Source of the DNA: Comamonadaceae bacterium
GTDB lineage: Bacteria; Pseudomonadota; Gammaproteobacteria; Burkholderiales; Burkholderiaceae_C
NCBI GenBank assembly: GCA_027484575.1
Contig: JAIXSQ010000002.1
Location: 1 to 64,000, forward strand
Length of the DNA: 64,000 nucleotides
Reading direction: 5' to 3'
The notes beneath the pieces were generated by a model. It made no database searches. It saw nothing but the letters and a program-made list of their open reading frames with translations, and was not told the DNA's origin. How positions within the stretch are numbered: position 1 is the first letter of the stretch; each line of letters opens with the position of its first letter. Shown one piece after another: positions 9,408 to 20,165 of this stretch. Made by a program: the position numbers and the translations under genes.

Positions 9408-10628
9408 ATGCCCGCCTATGCCTTCGAGGCGCTCGACAGCGCCGGCCAGACCCGCCGCGGCGTGCTGGACGCCGACACGGCCAAGGCCGCCCGCAGCCAG
9501 TTGCGCGCCCAGGCGCTGGTGCCCCTGGCCGTGCGCCCGGTCGACGGCTCCCCCGGTTCTTCGGCCGATGCCGGTCGAACTTGGGCCCGGCGGATCTTCA
9601 GCGACACGCAGCTGGCCATCTGGACGCGCCAGCTGGCCGGCCTCGTGGGCTCCGGGCTGCAACTGGAGCGTGCGCTCACAGCCTTGGCCGAAGAGGCCCA
9701 GCGGACACCCGAACGCCATCTGGTCGCAGCGATCCGCGCCGAAGTCAATGCCGGCTCCACCTTCGCCGCCGCCCTGGGGCACTTTCCGCGCGAGTTCTCC
9801 GACATCTACCGGGCCGTGGTGAGCGCCGGCGAGCAGAGCGGCCACCTAGGCACCGTGCTCGAGCGGCTTGCCGACGAGCTCGAAGCCCAGCAGGCACTGC
9901 GGGCCCGGCTGGTGGGCGCGGCGCTGTACCCGGCCATCGTCACCGTCGTGGCGATCGCGATCGTCGTGTTCCTCGTGACTTACGTCGTGCCCCAGGTCGC
10001 CAACGTGTTCGCCGGCACCAAGCAGTCGCTGCCATTCCTGACGAGCGCGATGCTGGCGATCAGCGCCTTCCTGCGGTCCTGGGGCTGGATATTTGCCTTG
10101 CTCATCATGGGCTTAGGGATTCTTCTGAAGGTATTCCTCAACAACGCCGAGTTCCGTGAGAAATTCGACGCGGCATGGCTGAGTCTTCCTGTCCTCGGCG
10201 GTTTGTCGCGCGGCTACAACAGCGCACAGTTCGGCACGACGCTGGCCATGCTGACCTCGGCGGGGGTGCCGATCCTGCGGGCCCTGCAGGCGGCCGCCGA
10301 GACGCTGAACAACCGGGCGATGCGGGCCGACGCGCTGGATGCGCTGGTGCTGGTGCGCGAAGGCGCACCGCTGGCCTCGGCCCTGGCGCAGAAGAAGCGC
10401 TTCCCCGGCCTGCTGGCCATGTTCGCCCGCCTGGGCGAGCAGACCGGCCAGCTGCCCCTGATGCTGCAGCGCGCGGCCAACCAGCTGGGCAGCGAGGTGC
10501 AGCGCCGGGCCGTGGGCCTGGCCACCATCCTCGAGCCGCTGCTGATCGTGACCATGGGCCTGGTGGTCATGCTGATCGTGCTGGCGGTGCTGATGCCCAT
10601 CATCCAGCTGAACCAGTGGGTACGATGA
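9408..10628 (+). CDS. gspF: Type II secretion system inner-membrane platform protein GspF
   Basis: This 406-residue protein has the full GspF layout: an N-terminal stretch starting MPAYAFEALDSAGQTRRGVL, two repeated cytoplasmic T2SSF domains (about 70-190 and 270-390), and three membrane segments, around 170-200, 220-245 and 375-400 (ILEPLLIVTMGLVVMLIVLA). GspF is the platform that couples the GspE ATPase to pseudopilus assembly. The N-terminus resembles GspF more than PilC. All other gsp genes of the window are at 37.4-47.1 kb, so this copy is detached. It overlaps the next gene by four bases (ATGA), suggesting co-translation. Confidence 0.93.
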   Translation: MPAYAFEALDSAGQTRRGVLDADTAKAARSQLRAQALVPLAVRPVDGSPGSSADAGRTWARRIFSDTQLAIWTRQLAGLVGSGLQLERALTALAEEAQRTPERHLVAAIRAEVNAGSTFAAALGHFPREFSDIYRAVVSAGEQSGHLGTVLERLADELEAQQALRARLVGAALYPAIVTVVAIAIVVFLVTYVVPQVANVFAGTKQSLPFLTSAMLAISAFLRSWGWIFALLIMGLGILLKVFLNNAEFREKFDAAWLSLPVLGGLSRGYNSAQFGTTLAMLTSAGVPILRALQAAAETLNNRAMRADALDALVLVREGAPLASALAQKKRFPGLLAMFARLGEQTGQLPLMLQRAANQLGSEVQRRAVGLATILEPLLIVTMGLVVMLIVLAVLMPIIQLNQWVR

Positions 10629-11542
10629 CCGCCATGGCAGGCGGCGTGTTCGGCGGCGACAAGCTGGTGGTGGCGATCTCCTCGCGCGCCCTGTTCGACT
10701 TCGAGGAGGAGAACCGGGTGTTCGAGGGCGGCGACCCGCAGGCCTACATGCGGGTGCAGCTCGAGCGGCTGGAGCAGCCGGCCCGCCCCGGCATCGCCTT
10801 CCCGCTGATCAAGAAGCTGCTGGCCTTCAACGACACCACCAACCAGCACGTCGAGGTGGTGATCCTCTCGCGCAACGACCCGGTCTCGGGCATGCGCATC
10901 TTCCGCTCGGGCCAGGCCAACCAGATCCGGCTGGAGCGCGGCGTGTTCACGCAGGGGCGCTCGCCGTTCCGCTACCTGCGGCCGCTGGGCGCGCACCTGT
11001 TCCTGTCGGCCAACGCCGACGACGTGCGCGAGGCGCTGGCCGCGGGCTTCCCGGCCGCGCGGGTGCTGACCGAGTCGGTGGCCGCCGGCGAGAACCACCC
11101 CAACGAGGTGCGCATCGCCTTCGACGGCGACGCGGTGCTGTTCTCCGACGAGGCCGAGCGCGTGTTCCAGAGCGAAGGACTCTCGGCCTTCCAGCAGCAC
11201 GAGCTGTCCAAGGCGCTGCAGCCGCTGCCCGACGGGCCGTTCAAGCCGCTGCTGACGGCGCTGCACCGCCTGCAGGCCTCCGGCACGCCGGCGATGCGCA
11301 TCCGCACCGCGCTGGTGACGGCGCGCAGCGCGCCGGCCCACGAGCGCGCGATCCGCACGCTGATGCAGTGGGACATCAAGGTCGACGAGGCCATGTTCCT
11401 GGGCGGCCTGCCCAAGGGCGAGTTCCTGCGCGAGTTCGAGCCCGACTTCTTCTTCGACGACCAGACCCGCCACGTCGACCAGGCCGCCCGCCACGTGCCG
11501 GCCGGCCACGTGGCCGCGGGCATCGCCAACCCTCCGCGCTGA
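10625..11542 (+). CDS. Cytosolic 5'-nucleotidase family protein
   Basis: This 305-residue protein matches the pfam06189 5'-nucleotidase family: FDFEEENRVFEGGDPQAYM near the start, LKKLLAFN-type core (IKKLLAFNDTT), ILSRNDPVSGMRI, VLFSDEAERVF, and a C-terminal FDDQTRHVD. The family dephosphorylates nucleoside monophosphates. The ATG at 10625 overlaps the gspF stop; a second ATG lies nine bases downstream (10634), so the start could be slightly later. Pairing with gspF looks like shared transcription rather than shared function. The DxD-type residues of the aspartyl-phosphatase fold are not all obvious by eye. Confidence 0.82.
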   Translation: MTAMAGGVFGGDKLVVAISSRALFDFEEENRVFEGGDPQAYMRVQLERLEQPARPGIAFPLIKKLLAFNDTTNQHVEVVILSRNDPVSGMRIFRSGQANQIRLERGVFTQGRSPFRYLRPLGAHLFLSANADDVREALAAGFPAARVLTESVAAGENHPNEVRIAFDGDAVLFSDEAERVFQSEGLSAFQQHELSKALQPLPDGPFKPLLTALHRLQASGTPAMRIRTALVTARSAPAHERAIRTLMQWDIKVDEAMFLGGLPKGEFLREFEPDFFFDDQTRHVDQAARHVPAGHVAAGIANPPR

Positions 11543-11608
11543 GCCCGCGGGCGTGTCGTCAGGCGCCCGGGGCTAGGATGGCCGCGCCCCCGAGACCCCC
11601 GAGCCCGC

Positions 11609-13375
11609 ATGACCCTCCCCGAACGCTGGGCCGCCGCCGCGGCCACCACCCGCCGCGTGTGGGCCCTGACCACGCCCTACTTCGGCTCCGACGAGCGCTG
11701 GCGCGCCCGCGGGCTGCTGGGTGCGATCGTGGCACTCAACCTGGGGGCGGTGTACCTGCTGGTGCTGATCAACGACTGGAACCGGCTGTTCTACGACGCG
11801 CTGGAGGCGCGCGACCAGGCGGTGTTCTGGCAGCAGCTGGGGCGCTTCACGGTGCTGGCCTTCGCCTTCATCGTCGTGGCGGTCTACCGCTTCTACCTGA
11901 CCCAGCTGCTGGAGATGCGCTGGCGCGCCTGGATGACGCGCCACACCCTGGCGCGCTGGCTGCACGGGCAGGCCTTCTACCGCATGGAGCTGGCCCGCTA
12001 CGGCAATGGCGAGGGGGCGCCGCCCGACAACCCCGACCAGCGCATCCAGGAAGACCTGAACCTGTTCACCAGCTACAGCGTCTCGCTGAGCATGGGGCTG
12101 CTCAATGCCGCCGTCACGCTGGCCAGCTTCGTGGGCATCCTCTGGACCCTGAGCGGGCCGTTCAGCTTCCCGTTCGGCGGCTCGACGGTCACGATCCCCG
12201 GCTTCATGGTGTGGGCGGCGGTGGCCTACTGCCTGCTGGGCAGCCTGGCCACGCACTGGATCGGGCGGCCGCAGATCGCGCTGAACTTCCGGCAGCAGCG
12301 GCTGGAGGCCGACTTCCGCCACCACATGGTGCGGGTGCGCGAATACAGCGAGGCGATCGCGCTGGACGCCGGGCAGCAGGTCGAGCGCGAGCGCATCGGC
12401 CTGCGCTTCTCGGACGCGCTGGCCAACTACCTGCAGCTGCTGCGCGCGCAGAAGCGCCTGACCTGGTTCACCAACTTCTTCGGCCAGGCGGCGGTGGTGT
12501 TCCCGTTCATCGTGGCCGCCCCGCGCTTTTTCGCCGGCACCATCCAGCTGGGCGAGCTGATGCAGATCGCCTCGGCCTTCGGCCGCGTGCAGGACTCGCT
12601 GGCCTGGTTCGTCGACAACTACAGCAGCCTGGCCGCCTGGCGCGCCACGGCCGACCGCCTGACCAGTTTCGAGGCCAGCCTCGCGGCCCAGGAGGCCGAC
12701 CGGCCGGCCCTGGCACGCACGCAGGGCGGCGAGCAGCTGCACGCGCACGACCTGCAGCTGGCCCTGCCCACGGGGGCGGTGCTGCTCGACGGGGTGCAAC
12801 TGCAGGCCGCGCCGGGCGACCGCGTGCTGGTCAAGGGGCCGTCGGGCAGCGGCAAGAGCACGCTGCTGCGCGCCTTCGCCGGCATCTGGCCCTACGCGCG
12901 CGGGGCGGTCGCGGTGCCGGCGGACACCATGGCGATCCCGCAGCATCCCTACTTCCCGGAAGGCCCGCTGCGCGACGCCCTGGCCTATCCCGAGCCGGCC
13001 TCGCGCTACGGCGACGCGGCCCTGCGGCAGGCGCTGGACGACGCCCTGCTGCCGCAGCTGAAGGACCAGCTGGACCGGCAGGAGGCCTGGGCCCACACGC
13101 TGTCCGGCGGCGAGCGCCAGCGGCTCGCGCTGGCGCGGGTGTTCCTGAAGGACCCGCGCTGGGTGCTGGCCGACGAGGCCACGGCAGCCCTGGACGGTGC
13201 GGCCGAGCAGCAGCTGTACCAGCGCCTGGTCGAGCGGCTGCGGGCCCGGGGCGGCGGGCTGGTGTCGGTGGCGCACCGGCCGGCGCTGGAGGCCTTCCAC
13301 GACCGGGTGTGGGAGCTCGTGCCCGCTGCGGCGGGCGGCAGTGCCGCCTGGCAGCTCAGGCAGACGCGGCGCTGA
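11609..13375 (+). CDS. ABC transporter, fused permease-ATPase of the YddA/SbmA type
   Basis: This 588-residue half-transporter has an ABC_membrane_2 (pfam06472) domain with about six helices in residues 30-330. Typical family motifs are LINDWNRLFYDALE and WRAWMTRHTLARWL. A C-terminal ATPase follows, with Walker A GPSGSGKSTLL (about 412), signature LSGGERQRLALARV (about 497) and Walker B WVLADEATAALD (about 516). Relatives include SbmA/BacA-like peptide importers and YddA; the substrate cannot be read from sequence. TAGGAT at 11574-11579 is a possible -10. It ends inside the last 20 bases of the convergent next gene. Confidence 0.88.
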   Translation: MTLPERWAAAAATTRRVWALTTPYFGSDERWRARGLLGAIVALNLGAVYLLVLINDWNRLFYDALEARDQAVFWQQLGRFTVLAFAFIVVAVYRFYLTQLLEMRWRAWMTRHTLARWLHGQAFYRMELARYGNGEGAPPDNPDQRIQEDLNLFTSYSVSLSMGLLNAAVTLASFVGILWTLSGPFSFPFGGSTVTIPGFMVWAAVAYCLLGSLATHWIGRPQIALNFRQQRLEADFRHHMVRVREYSEAIALDAGQQVERERIGLRFSDALANYLQLLRAQKRLTWFTNFFGQAAVVFPFIVAAPRFFAGTIQLGELMQIASAFGRVQDSLAWFVDNYSSLAAWRATADRLTSFEASLAAQEADRPALARTQGGEQLHAHDLQLALPTGAVLLDGVQLQAAPGDRVLVKGPSGSGKSTLLRAFAGIWPYARGAVAVPADTMAIPQHPYFPEGPLRDALAYPEPASRYGDAALRQALDDALLPQLKDQLDRQEAWAHTLSGGERQRLALARVFLKDPRWVLADEATAALDGAAEQQLYQRLVERLRARGGGLVSVAHRPALEAFHDRVWELVPAAAGGSAAWQLRQTRR

Positions 13376-14291
13376 GCCTGGCGCGCGATTCGCGCCGCGC
13401 GATCCACACGGTCGAGGCGCAGATCACGACCCCACCGGCCAGCGTCCAGCGGCTGGGGACGTCGCCGAACACCAGGAAGCCCAGCGCGCTGGCCCAGACC
13501 AGGTCCAGGAACTTGACCGACTGCGTGGCCGAGATGTCGGCGATGCTGTACGAGCGCGTCAGGCAGTAGTGGGCCGAGCTGCCGAGCACGCCGCACACCA
13601 GGAACAGCACCCACTGCAGCGCCGACGGCCACTGCCAGTGCAGCAGCGCCAGCGGCAGGCTCAGCACGGTCACGGTGATCGCCTGCCACACCACGATCAC
13701 CTCGGGCCGCTCGTGGCGGGTGAGCGCCTTGGTGATCAGGAACGAGGCGGCGAACACCGGCGAGGAGGCCAGCATCACCAGCGCGTACAGGTTGCCGGCC
13801 GCCTGCAGCTGCGGGCCCACCACCACCAGCACGCCGGCGAACCCCAGGGCGGCTGCCAGCCAACGCTCCCAGCGCATGGGCTCGCGAAAGACGAGCACAG
13901 CGCCGACCATGATGAAGATGGGCGTCGTGAAGCCGATGGCCGTGGTGTCGGCCAGGGTGATGTGGGGCACGGCCACGAACCACAGGCACAGGCCGGCCGT
14001 GTGCACCGCGCCGCGCGTGAACTGGCCGCCCACGCTGCGCGGCCACCAGCGGCGCAGGTCGCCGCGCAGCACCAGCGGCACCATCACCGCGATGCCGGCC
14101 AGGTAGCGCAGGAACTGCGTCTGGAACGGGTCCAGCTGCAGCGACAGCCCGCGCATCACGGTGTTGAGCAGCACGAACAGCAGCCCCGCCGCCATCGACC
14201 ACCACAGGCCGCGCACGGCCGGTGGCAGCCGGGCCGCCCGGCGCTGCGCGATGCCGGCGCGGCGCAGCCAGGGATGCCTGCGGGCGCTCAC
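13356..14291 (-). CDS. DMT-family (EamA) membrane transporter
   Basis: This 311-residue protein has about ten hydrophobic helices in two EamA halves (about 27-160 and 175-305). EamA proteins export or import small metabolites, and the substrate is unknown. The start is a GTG at 14291 that overlaps the upstream stop (GTGA), so it is probably co-translated with the dehydrogenase-like gene. Its 3' end overlaps the convergent ABC transporter by 20 bp. An alternative start further in (LWWSMAAGLL, about residue 29) would give a more standard N-terminus. Confidence 0.85.
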   Translation of the reverse strand: MSARRHPWLRRAGIAQRRAARLPPAVRGLWWSMAAGLLFVLLNTVMRGLSLQLDPFQTQFLRYLAGIAVMVPLVLRGDLRRWWPRSVGGQFTRGAVHTAGLCLWFVAVPHITLADTTAIGFTTPIFIMVGAVLVFREPMRWERWLAAALGFAGVLVVVGPQLQAAGNLYALVMLASSPVFAASFLITKALTRHERPEVIVVWQAITVTVLSLPLALLHWQWPSALQWVLFLVCGVLGSSAHYCLTRSYSIADISATQSVKFLDLVWASALGFLVFGDVPSRWTLAGGVVICASTVWIARRESRARLSAASA

Positions 14292-15160
14292 CGCGCCAGC
14301 AGGCGCGCCAGCTCGGGCACCAGGGCCTGCGGGCCGGCGTCGGCCAGCGCCTGCTCCAGCGTGCCCAGCACCGCTTGGGCGATGTCACGCTGCGCCCCGG
14401 CATCCGCGGCCATGGTGCCGTAGTAGCCCAGGTCCTTGCGGGCGTTCGCGATGGAAAAGCGCAGGCCGCCGGTGTCCCCGGCCAGCAGGAAGGGCTTGAG
14501 GCGTTCCAGCGCGATGCCGCCGCCGCCGCCCTTGGCCAGCACGTCCACGAAGGCCTCCATGGCCACGCCGCTGCGGGTCGCGCAGGCGGCCGCCTCGGCC
14601 AGCAGCGTGACCATGCCCAGCGAGACGTAGTTGTGCAGCAGCTTCATGCCGTGCCCGGCGCCCTCGGCACCCACGTGCGTGATGTTCTCGGCGAAGCAGG
14701 CCAGCACCGGGCGCACCTCGGCCAGCAGCGCGGCATCGCCGCCCACCAGCAGGTTCAGCCGGCCTTCGGCGGCCTCCTTGGGCGTGCGCGTCATGGGCGC
14801 ATCTAGGAAGCGGCCGCCGGCCGCCTGCACGGCCTGGGCCATGCGCACCGTCGACGAGGGAACGGCCGTGGTGCAGTCGATCACCACCGTGCCCGGGCGC
14901 AGCCCCTGCAGCAGCCCCTCGGGGCCGGTGAGCACCTGCTCGACCTGCGGCGAGCCGGTCAGCACGGTGATGACGATGTCGCTGGACTCGGCCAGCGCGC
15001 GCAGGCTGGCGGTGCTGGTCGCGCCGCCGGCCTTCAGGGCGTCCAGCGGCTGGTTGCCGGGGTGATCGAACAGGGCGAGCGGGTGGCCGTGCTTCTGGAG
15101 GTTGGTGGCGATGCCGTGGCCCATGAAGCCGATGCCCACCATGCCGATGCGTTGTTTCAC
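14288..15160 (-). CDS. NAD(P)-dependent 3-hydroxyisobutyrate dehydrogenase-family oxidoreductase
   Basis: This 290-residue protein has the Rossmann motif GMVGIGFMGHGIATNL at residue 5 and the signature IDCTTAVPSS. FLDAPMTRTPKEAAEGRL is the substrate loop, and GHGMKLLHNYVSLG carries the catalytic lysine of beta-hydroxyacid dehydrogenases. The family includes 3-hydroxyisobutyrate, tartronate-semialdehyde and succinic-semialdehyde reductases. The usual substrate motif DAPVSGG is changed to DAPMTRT, so the substrate should not be assumed. It is first in a two-gene minus-strand unit with the EamA transporter. Confidence 0.87.
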   Translation of the reverse strand: MKQRIGMVGIGFMGHGIATNLQKHGHPLALFDHPGNQPLDALKAGGATSTASLRALAESSDIVITVLTGSPQVEQVLTGPEGLLQGLRPGTVVIDCTTAVPSSTVRMAQAVQAAGGRFLDAPMTRTPKEAAEGRLNLLVGGDAALLAEVRPVLACFAENITHVGAEGAGHGMKLLHNYVSLGMVTLLAEAAACATRSGVAMEAFVDVLAKGGGGGIALERLKPFLLAGDTGGLRFSIANARKDLGYYGTMAADAGAQRDIAQAVLGTLEQALADAGPQALVPELARLLAR

Positions 15161-15273
15161 TGCGTGTCTCCTCGGGGATGGTCCGATCCTATGCGCCGTG
15201 CGGCCGCGGGCCGGTCCCCGGCGCGTCCGGGCCGGTCGCGGGCCCCCTCGGCGCCGGCGAGTTCCCGGAGGGT

Positions 15274-15302
15274 CTTGAAAAGGTCGTCTTCTCCCGTATC
15301 AT
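15274..15302 (+). promoter_or_regulatory. groESL promoter: overlapping sigma-32 and sigma-70 elements
   Basis: CTTGAAA at 15274-15280 followed after 12 bases by CCCGTATC (15293-15300) fits a heat-shock sigma-32 promoter. The same stretch holds TTGAAA (15275-15280), 16 bases, then TATCAT (15297-15302), a good sigma-70 promoter. The -10 abuts the CIRCE operator, so bound HrcA would block transcription. The double arrangement suits constant expression with heat induction. Confidence 0.75.
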
Positions 15303-15328
15303 TAGCACTCGCTGGATTTGAGTGCTAA
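15302..15328 (+). promoter_or_regulatory. CIRCE operator (HrcA binding site), perfect
   Basis: TTAGCACTC (15302-15310), a 9-base spacer, and GAGTGCTAA (15320-15328) form the exact 9-N9-9 CIRCE consensus inverted repeat. It lies between the groESL promoter and groES. HrcA is known to repress groESL through this site; hrcA itself is not in the window. Confidence 0.97.
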
Positions 15329-15423
15329 CACGCGCGTTAGCCCGGATCCACGACAAGTTAACAGGCGCTCACTTTCGCGGGCGCCTTTTGATGTCCAACG
15401 TCATTCCACGACCAGGAGAACCC

Positions 15424-15714
15424 ATGAAGCTTCGTCCCCTGCACGATCGCGTGATCGTCAAGCGCCTCGAGAACGAGACCAAGACCGCGTCCGGCATCGT
15501 GATCCCCGACAACGCCGCCGAGAAGCCCGACCAGGGCGAGGTGCTGGCCGTCGGCCCGGGCCGCAAGAGCGACAAGGGCGAACTGATCGCCCTGAACATC
15601 AAGGTCGGCGACCGCGTGCTGTTCGGCAAGTACAGCGGCCAGACCGTCAAGGTCGATGGCGACGAACTGCTGGTGATGAAGGAAGACGACCTGTTCGCGG
15701 TCGTCGAGCGCTGA
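15424..15714 (+). CDS. groES: Co-chaperonin GroES
   Basis: This 96-residue protein is the usual GroES length, starting [14 protein letters not shown] and with the mobile loop around [17 protein letters not shown] (about 17-33) that docks onto Gro[19 protein letters not shown] and the C-terminal [15 protein letters not shown] are standard. AGGAGA seven bases before the ATG fixes this start over a longer in-frame extension. It caps the GroEL folding chamber in the cytoplasm. groEL follows 50 bp downstream in the same operon under the CIRCE/heat-shock promoter. Confidence 0.98.
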   Translation: MKLRPLHDRVIVKRLENETKTASGIVIPDNAAEKPDQGEVLAVGPGRKSDKGELIALNIKVGDRVLFGKYSGQTVKVDGDELLVMKEDDLFAVVER

Positions 15715-15746
15715 TCGGCCCTCACCTTCCCTTTCCACTGAACTGA

Positions 15747-17408
<1,662 letters not shown>

Positions 17409-17461
17409 GTCCATCGCGGGGACCTCGCGTCCCCGTGCCCTCTGCCAGCCAGAGACGAGGA

Positions 17462-17486
17462 AGCCGGGCACTGCCCGGCTTTTTCT
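17462..17486 (+). terminator. Rho-independent terminator of groESL
   Basis: AGCCGGGCA (17462-17470) and TGCCCGGCT (17472-17480) form a 9-bp stem that runs directly into TTTTTCTTT. It ends the groES-groEL operon. Confidence 0.92.
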
Positions 17487-17495
17487 TTGGGTTGC

Positions 17496-17571
17496 CGTCA
17501 TGCCCGCGCAGGCGGGCATCCACGATCAGGCGCCCTGCCGGCGCGTGGGTCCCCGCGTGCGCGGGGATGAC
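17496..17571. repeat. Composite palindromic repeat element (copy 1)
   Basis: Element A at 17496-17520 has the palindromic core TGCCCGC-GCAG-GCGGGCA; after a 28-base spacer, element B at 17549-17571 has the core GTCCCCGC-GTGC-GCGGGGA. The same A-spacer-B unit recurs as a tandem array at 21649-21890. It lies between the convergent groEL and pgi genes, where it may act as a bidirectional terminator. A resembles the short palindromic dRS3/REP-like repeats of betaproteobacteria. Confidence 0.85.
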
Positions 17572-17578
17572 GGGGGCG

Positions 17579-19135
17579 TCAGGTGCGCAAGCGCTGCACC
17601 AGGGCCGCCGTCGAGGCGTCCAGCCCCGTCGTGTCGCCGCTCTCCAGCCGCGGCGCGAGGTCCTTCGCCAGCACCTTGCCCAGCTCGACGCCCCACTGGT
17701 CGAAGCTGTTGATGCCCCACAGCACGCCCGCGGTGAAGACCCGGTGCTCGTACATCGCCACCAGCGCGCCCAGGCTGGCCGGATCGAGCCGCTCGAGCAG
17801 CAGGACCGTGCTGGGCCGGTTGCCCGGAAAGTGCCGGTGGCCGCCCGCATCGTCCTGCCCCTGCAGCAGCGCCTGCGACTGCGCCAGCACGTTGGCCAGC
17901 AGTTGCGCGTGGTGGCCGGGCAGCGCGTGCGCGGCCTGCCGGACCGCGATGAACTCCACCGGCACCACGTCCGTGCCCTGGTGCAGCTGCTGGAAGTACG
18001 CATGCTGGCCATTGGTGCCGGGCTCGCCCCAGACCACCGGGCTGGTCGCATAGGGCAGCGGCTGACCCGCGAGGTCGACCCGCTTGCCGTTGCTCTCCAT
18101 CTCCAGCTGCTGCAGGTAGGCCGGCAGCCGGCGCAGGCCGCTGTGGTACGGCGCCACGCTGCGGCTGCCCCAGCCGTGGAAGTTGCGGTACCAGACGTCC
18201 AGCAGGCCCAGCCGCATCGGCAGGTTGTGCGCCAGCGGCGCGGTGCGGAAGTGCAGGTCCATGGCGTGGGCGCCGCCCAGCAGCGCCCGGAAGCCCTGCG
18301 CGCCGATCGCGATGGCCACCGGCAGCCCGATGGCCGACCACAGCGAGTAGCGCCCGCCCACCCAGTCCCAGAAGCCGAAGGTGCGGGTGATGCCGAACTG
18401 CGCGGCCGCCTCGACGTTGGTGGTCAGCGCGGCGAAATGCCGCGCCACGTCGGTGCCGCCCTGCGCCGCGAACCAGGCCCGCGCCGAACGGGCATTGGTC
18501 ATCGTCTCCAGCGTGGTGAAGGTCTTGGAGGCGATGAGGAACAGCGTCGAGCGCGCATCGACCTGGCGCAGCACCGCGTCGAGCTCGTGCCCGTCGATGT
18601 TCGAGACGAAGTGCAGGCGCTTGCCCGGGTCGCGGAACGCCTCCAGCGCCAGGGTCGCCATCTGCGGCCCCAGGTCGGAGCCGCCGATGCCGATGTTCAC
18701 GATGTCGGTGATCGCCGCGTCGGCCCGCACCTGCTCGGCATAGGCCAGCATCGCGTCCAGCGTGGCATGCACCTGCGCCAGCGCATCGCGCAGCCCGGGC
18801 GCGACCTGCGCGCCCGCCGGCGTGCGCAGCAGGGTGTGCAGCACCGCGCGGCCTTCCGTGGCATTGATCGGCTCGCCGGCGAACATCGCGTCGCGCCTCT
18901 GCGCCAGGCCGCAGTCGGCGGCCACCTCGCGCAGCAGCGCCTCGGCCGTCGCATCGATGCGGTTCTTGGACAGGTCGGCCCAGACATGCGGCGCCTGCAC
19001 GCCGAAGGCGGCCACCCGCTGCGGATCGTCGCGCAGGGCCGTGCGGGCATCGAAGCCACGGCCGACGGTGTCGTAGTGCGCCTGCAGCCGCGGCCAGGCC
19101 GCGGTGCGGTCGCAGCGTGGTGCGGGCGCGGCCAT
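17579..19135 (-). CDS. pgi: Glucose-6-phosphate isomerase
   Basis: This 518-residue enzyme interconverts glucose 6-phosphate and fructose 6-phosphate. Family signatures are IVNIGIGGSDLGPQM (about 150), LFLIASKTFTTLETM (about 205), FGFWDWVGGRYSLWSAIGL (about 265, the PGI signature), and GINSFDQWGVELGK near the end. The catalytic Glu and His are in ESNGK (about 355) and GTNGQHAYFQQLHQG (about 385). The ATG at 19135 lies two bases after the tal stop, so the two genes form an operon. It faces groEL convergently. Confidence 0.98.
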   Translation of the reverse strand: MAAPAPRCDRTAAWPRLQAHYDTVGRGFDARTALRDDPQRVAAFGVQAPHVWADLSKNRIDATAEALLREVAADCGLAQRRDAMFAGEPINATEGRAVLHTLLRTPAGAQVAPGLRDALAQVHATLDAMLAYAEQVRADAAITDIVNIGIGGSDLGPQMATLALEAFRDPGKRLHFVSNIDGHELDAVLRQVDARSTLFLIASKTFTTLETMTNARSARAWFAAQGGTDVARHFAALTTNVEAAAQFGITRTFGFWDWVGGRYSLWSAIGLPVAIAIGAQGFRALLGGAHAMDLHFRTAPLAHNLPMRLGLLDVWYRNFHGWGSRSVAPYHSGLRRLPAYLQQLEMESNGKRVDLAGQPLPYATSPVVWGEPGTNGQHAYFQQLHQGTDVVPVEFIAVRQAAHALPGHHAQLLANVLAQSQALLQGQDDAGGHRHFPGNRPSTVLLLERLDPASLGALVAMYEHRVFTAGVLWGINSFDQWGVELGKVLAKDLAPRLESGDTTGLDASTAALVQRLRT

Positions 19136-19137
19136 GC

Positions 19138-20085
19138 TCAGGCGGCCAGCATCAGCTGCTCGAGCGCCACCGCATCGGCGCAGAACGCGCGGATGCCCTC
19201 GGACAGCTTGTCCGTGGCCATCGCGTCCTCGTTGAGCGCGTAGCGGAACGCGGCCTCGTCGTACTGCACCGGCGGCAGGTCGGCGCGGCGTGCCGCCTCG
19301 GCATCCAGGGCACGCGCCACGGGGGCCTCGGAGGCCGCCAGCTCGGCCAGCAGCTCGGGGCTGATGGTCAGCAGGTCGCAGCCGGCCAGCGCGACGATCT
19401 GGCCCGTGTTGCGGAAGCTCGCGCCCATCACCTCGGTGGCGATGCCGAAGTGCTTGTAGTGCGTCCAGATGCGCTGCACCGACCGCACGCCGGGGTCGTT
19501 GGCGCCGGCCATCGCCGCCTCGTCCCAGCCCGCGCCGGCGGACTTCTTGTGCCAGTCGTAGATGCGGCCGACGAAGGGCGAGATCAGCTTGACCTTGGCC
19601 TGGCCGCAGGCCACGGCCTGGCAGAACGAGAACAGCAGGGTCAGGTTGCAGTCGATGCCGCGGCGCTGCAGCCGCTGCGCCGCCTGGATGCCCTCCCAGG
19701 TCGCGGCGATCTTCACCAGCACGCGGTCGGTGGGCAGGCCCTCGGCCTGGTACAGCTCGATCAGCCGCTCGGCGCGCGCGACCGTGGCCTCGGTGTCGAA
19801 GCTCAGGCGCGCATCGACCTCGGTGGACACGCGGCCGGGGATGGTGGCCAGGATCTCGCGGCCGAAGCGCACCAGCAGCCGGTCCATGGCCTCGTCCAGC
19901 GGCCGGCTGCGCCAGCGCTGCATGGTCTCCTGCAGCAGCGGCGCGTACTCGGGCTTGCGCACGGCCTTGAGGATGAGCGACGGGTTGGTGGTCGCGTCCT
20001 GGGGCTGGAAGCGGGCCAGCTGGCGGAAGTCGCCGGTGTCGGCCACCACGGTGGTGAACTGCTTGAGCGCTTCGAGTTGGTTCAT
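19138..20085 (-). CDS. tal: Transaldolase
   Basis: This 315-residue class I transaldolase moves a dihydroxyacetone unit between sugar phosphates in the non-oxidative pentose-phosphate pathway. [12 protein letters not shown] (about 32) is the N-terminal signature, and [15 protein letters not shown] holds the Schiff-base lysine (about 130). I chose the ATG at 20085 ([20 protein letters not shown]). An in-frame ATG at 20097 forms part of GATAAT (20100-20095), which looks like the -10 box. It is the first gene of the tal-pgi pair and divergent from zwf. Confidence 0.95.
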   Translation of the reverse strand: MNQLEALKQFTTVVADTGDFRQLARFQPQDATTNPSLILKAVRKPEYAPLLQETMQRWRSRPLDEAMDRLLVRFGREILATIPGRVSTEVDARLSFDTEATVARAERLIELYQAEGLPTDRVLVKIAATWEGIQAAQRLQRRGIDCNLTLLFSFCQAVACGQAKVKLISPFVGRIYDWHKKSAGAGWDEAAMAGANDPGVRSVQRIWTHYKHFGIATEVMGASFRNTGQIVALAGCDLLTISPELLAELAASEAPVARALDAEAARRADLPPVQYDEAAFRYALNEDAMATDKLSEGIRAFCADAVALEQLMLAA

Positions 20086-20165
20086 GGTGCGGGGCATTAT
20101 CGGCCGCGCGCCGCCGGCATGGCCCGCTTACGATGGGGCCCTGCCCCTTCGCACTCCCCCTGCCC
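20086..20165. promoter_or_regulatory. Divergent tal / zwf promoter region
   Basis: This 80-bp spacer has GATAAT on the minus strand (20100-20095), nine bases from the tal ATG, and TACGAT on the plus strand (20129-20134), 31 bases before zwf. Neither has a clear -35. tal could therefore be transcribed with almost no leader. There is no recognisable Shine-Dalgarno for either gene. Confidence 0.5.
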
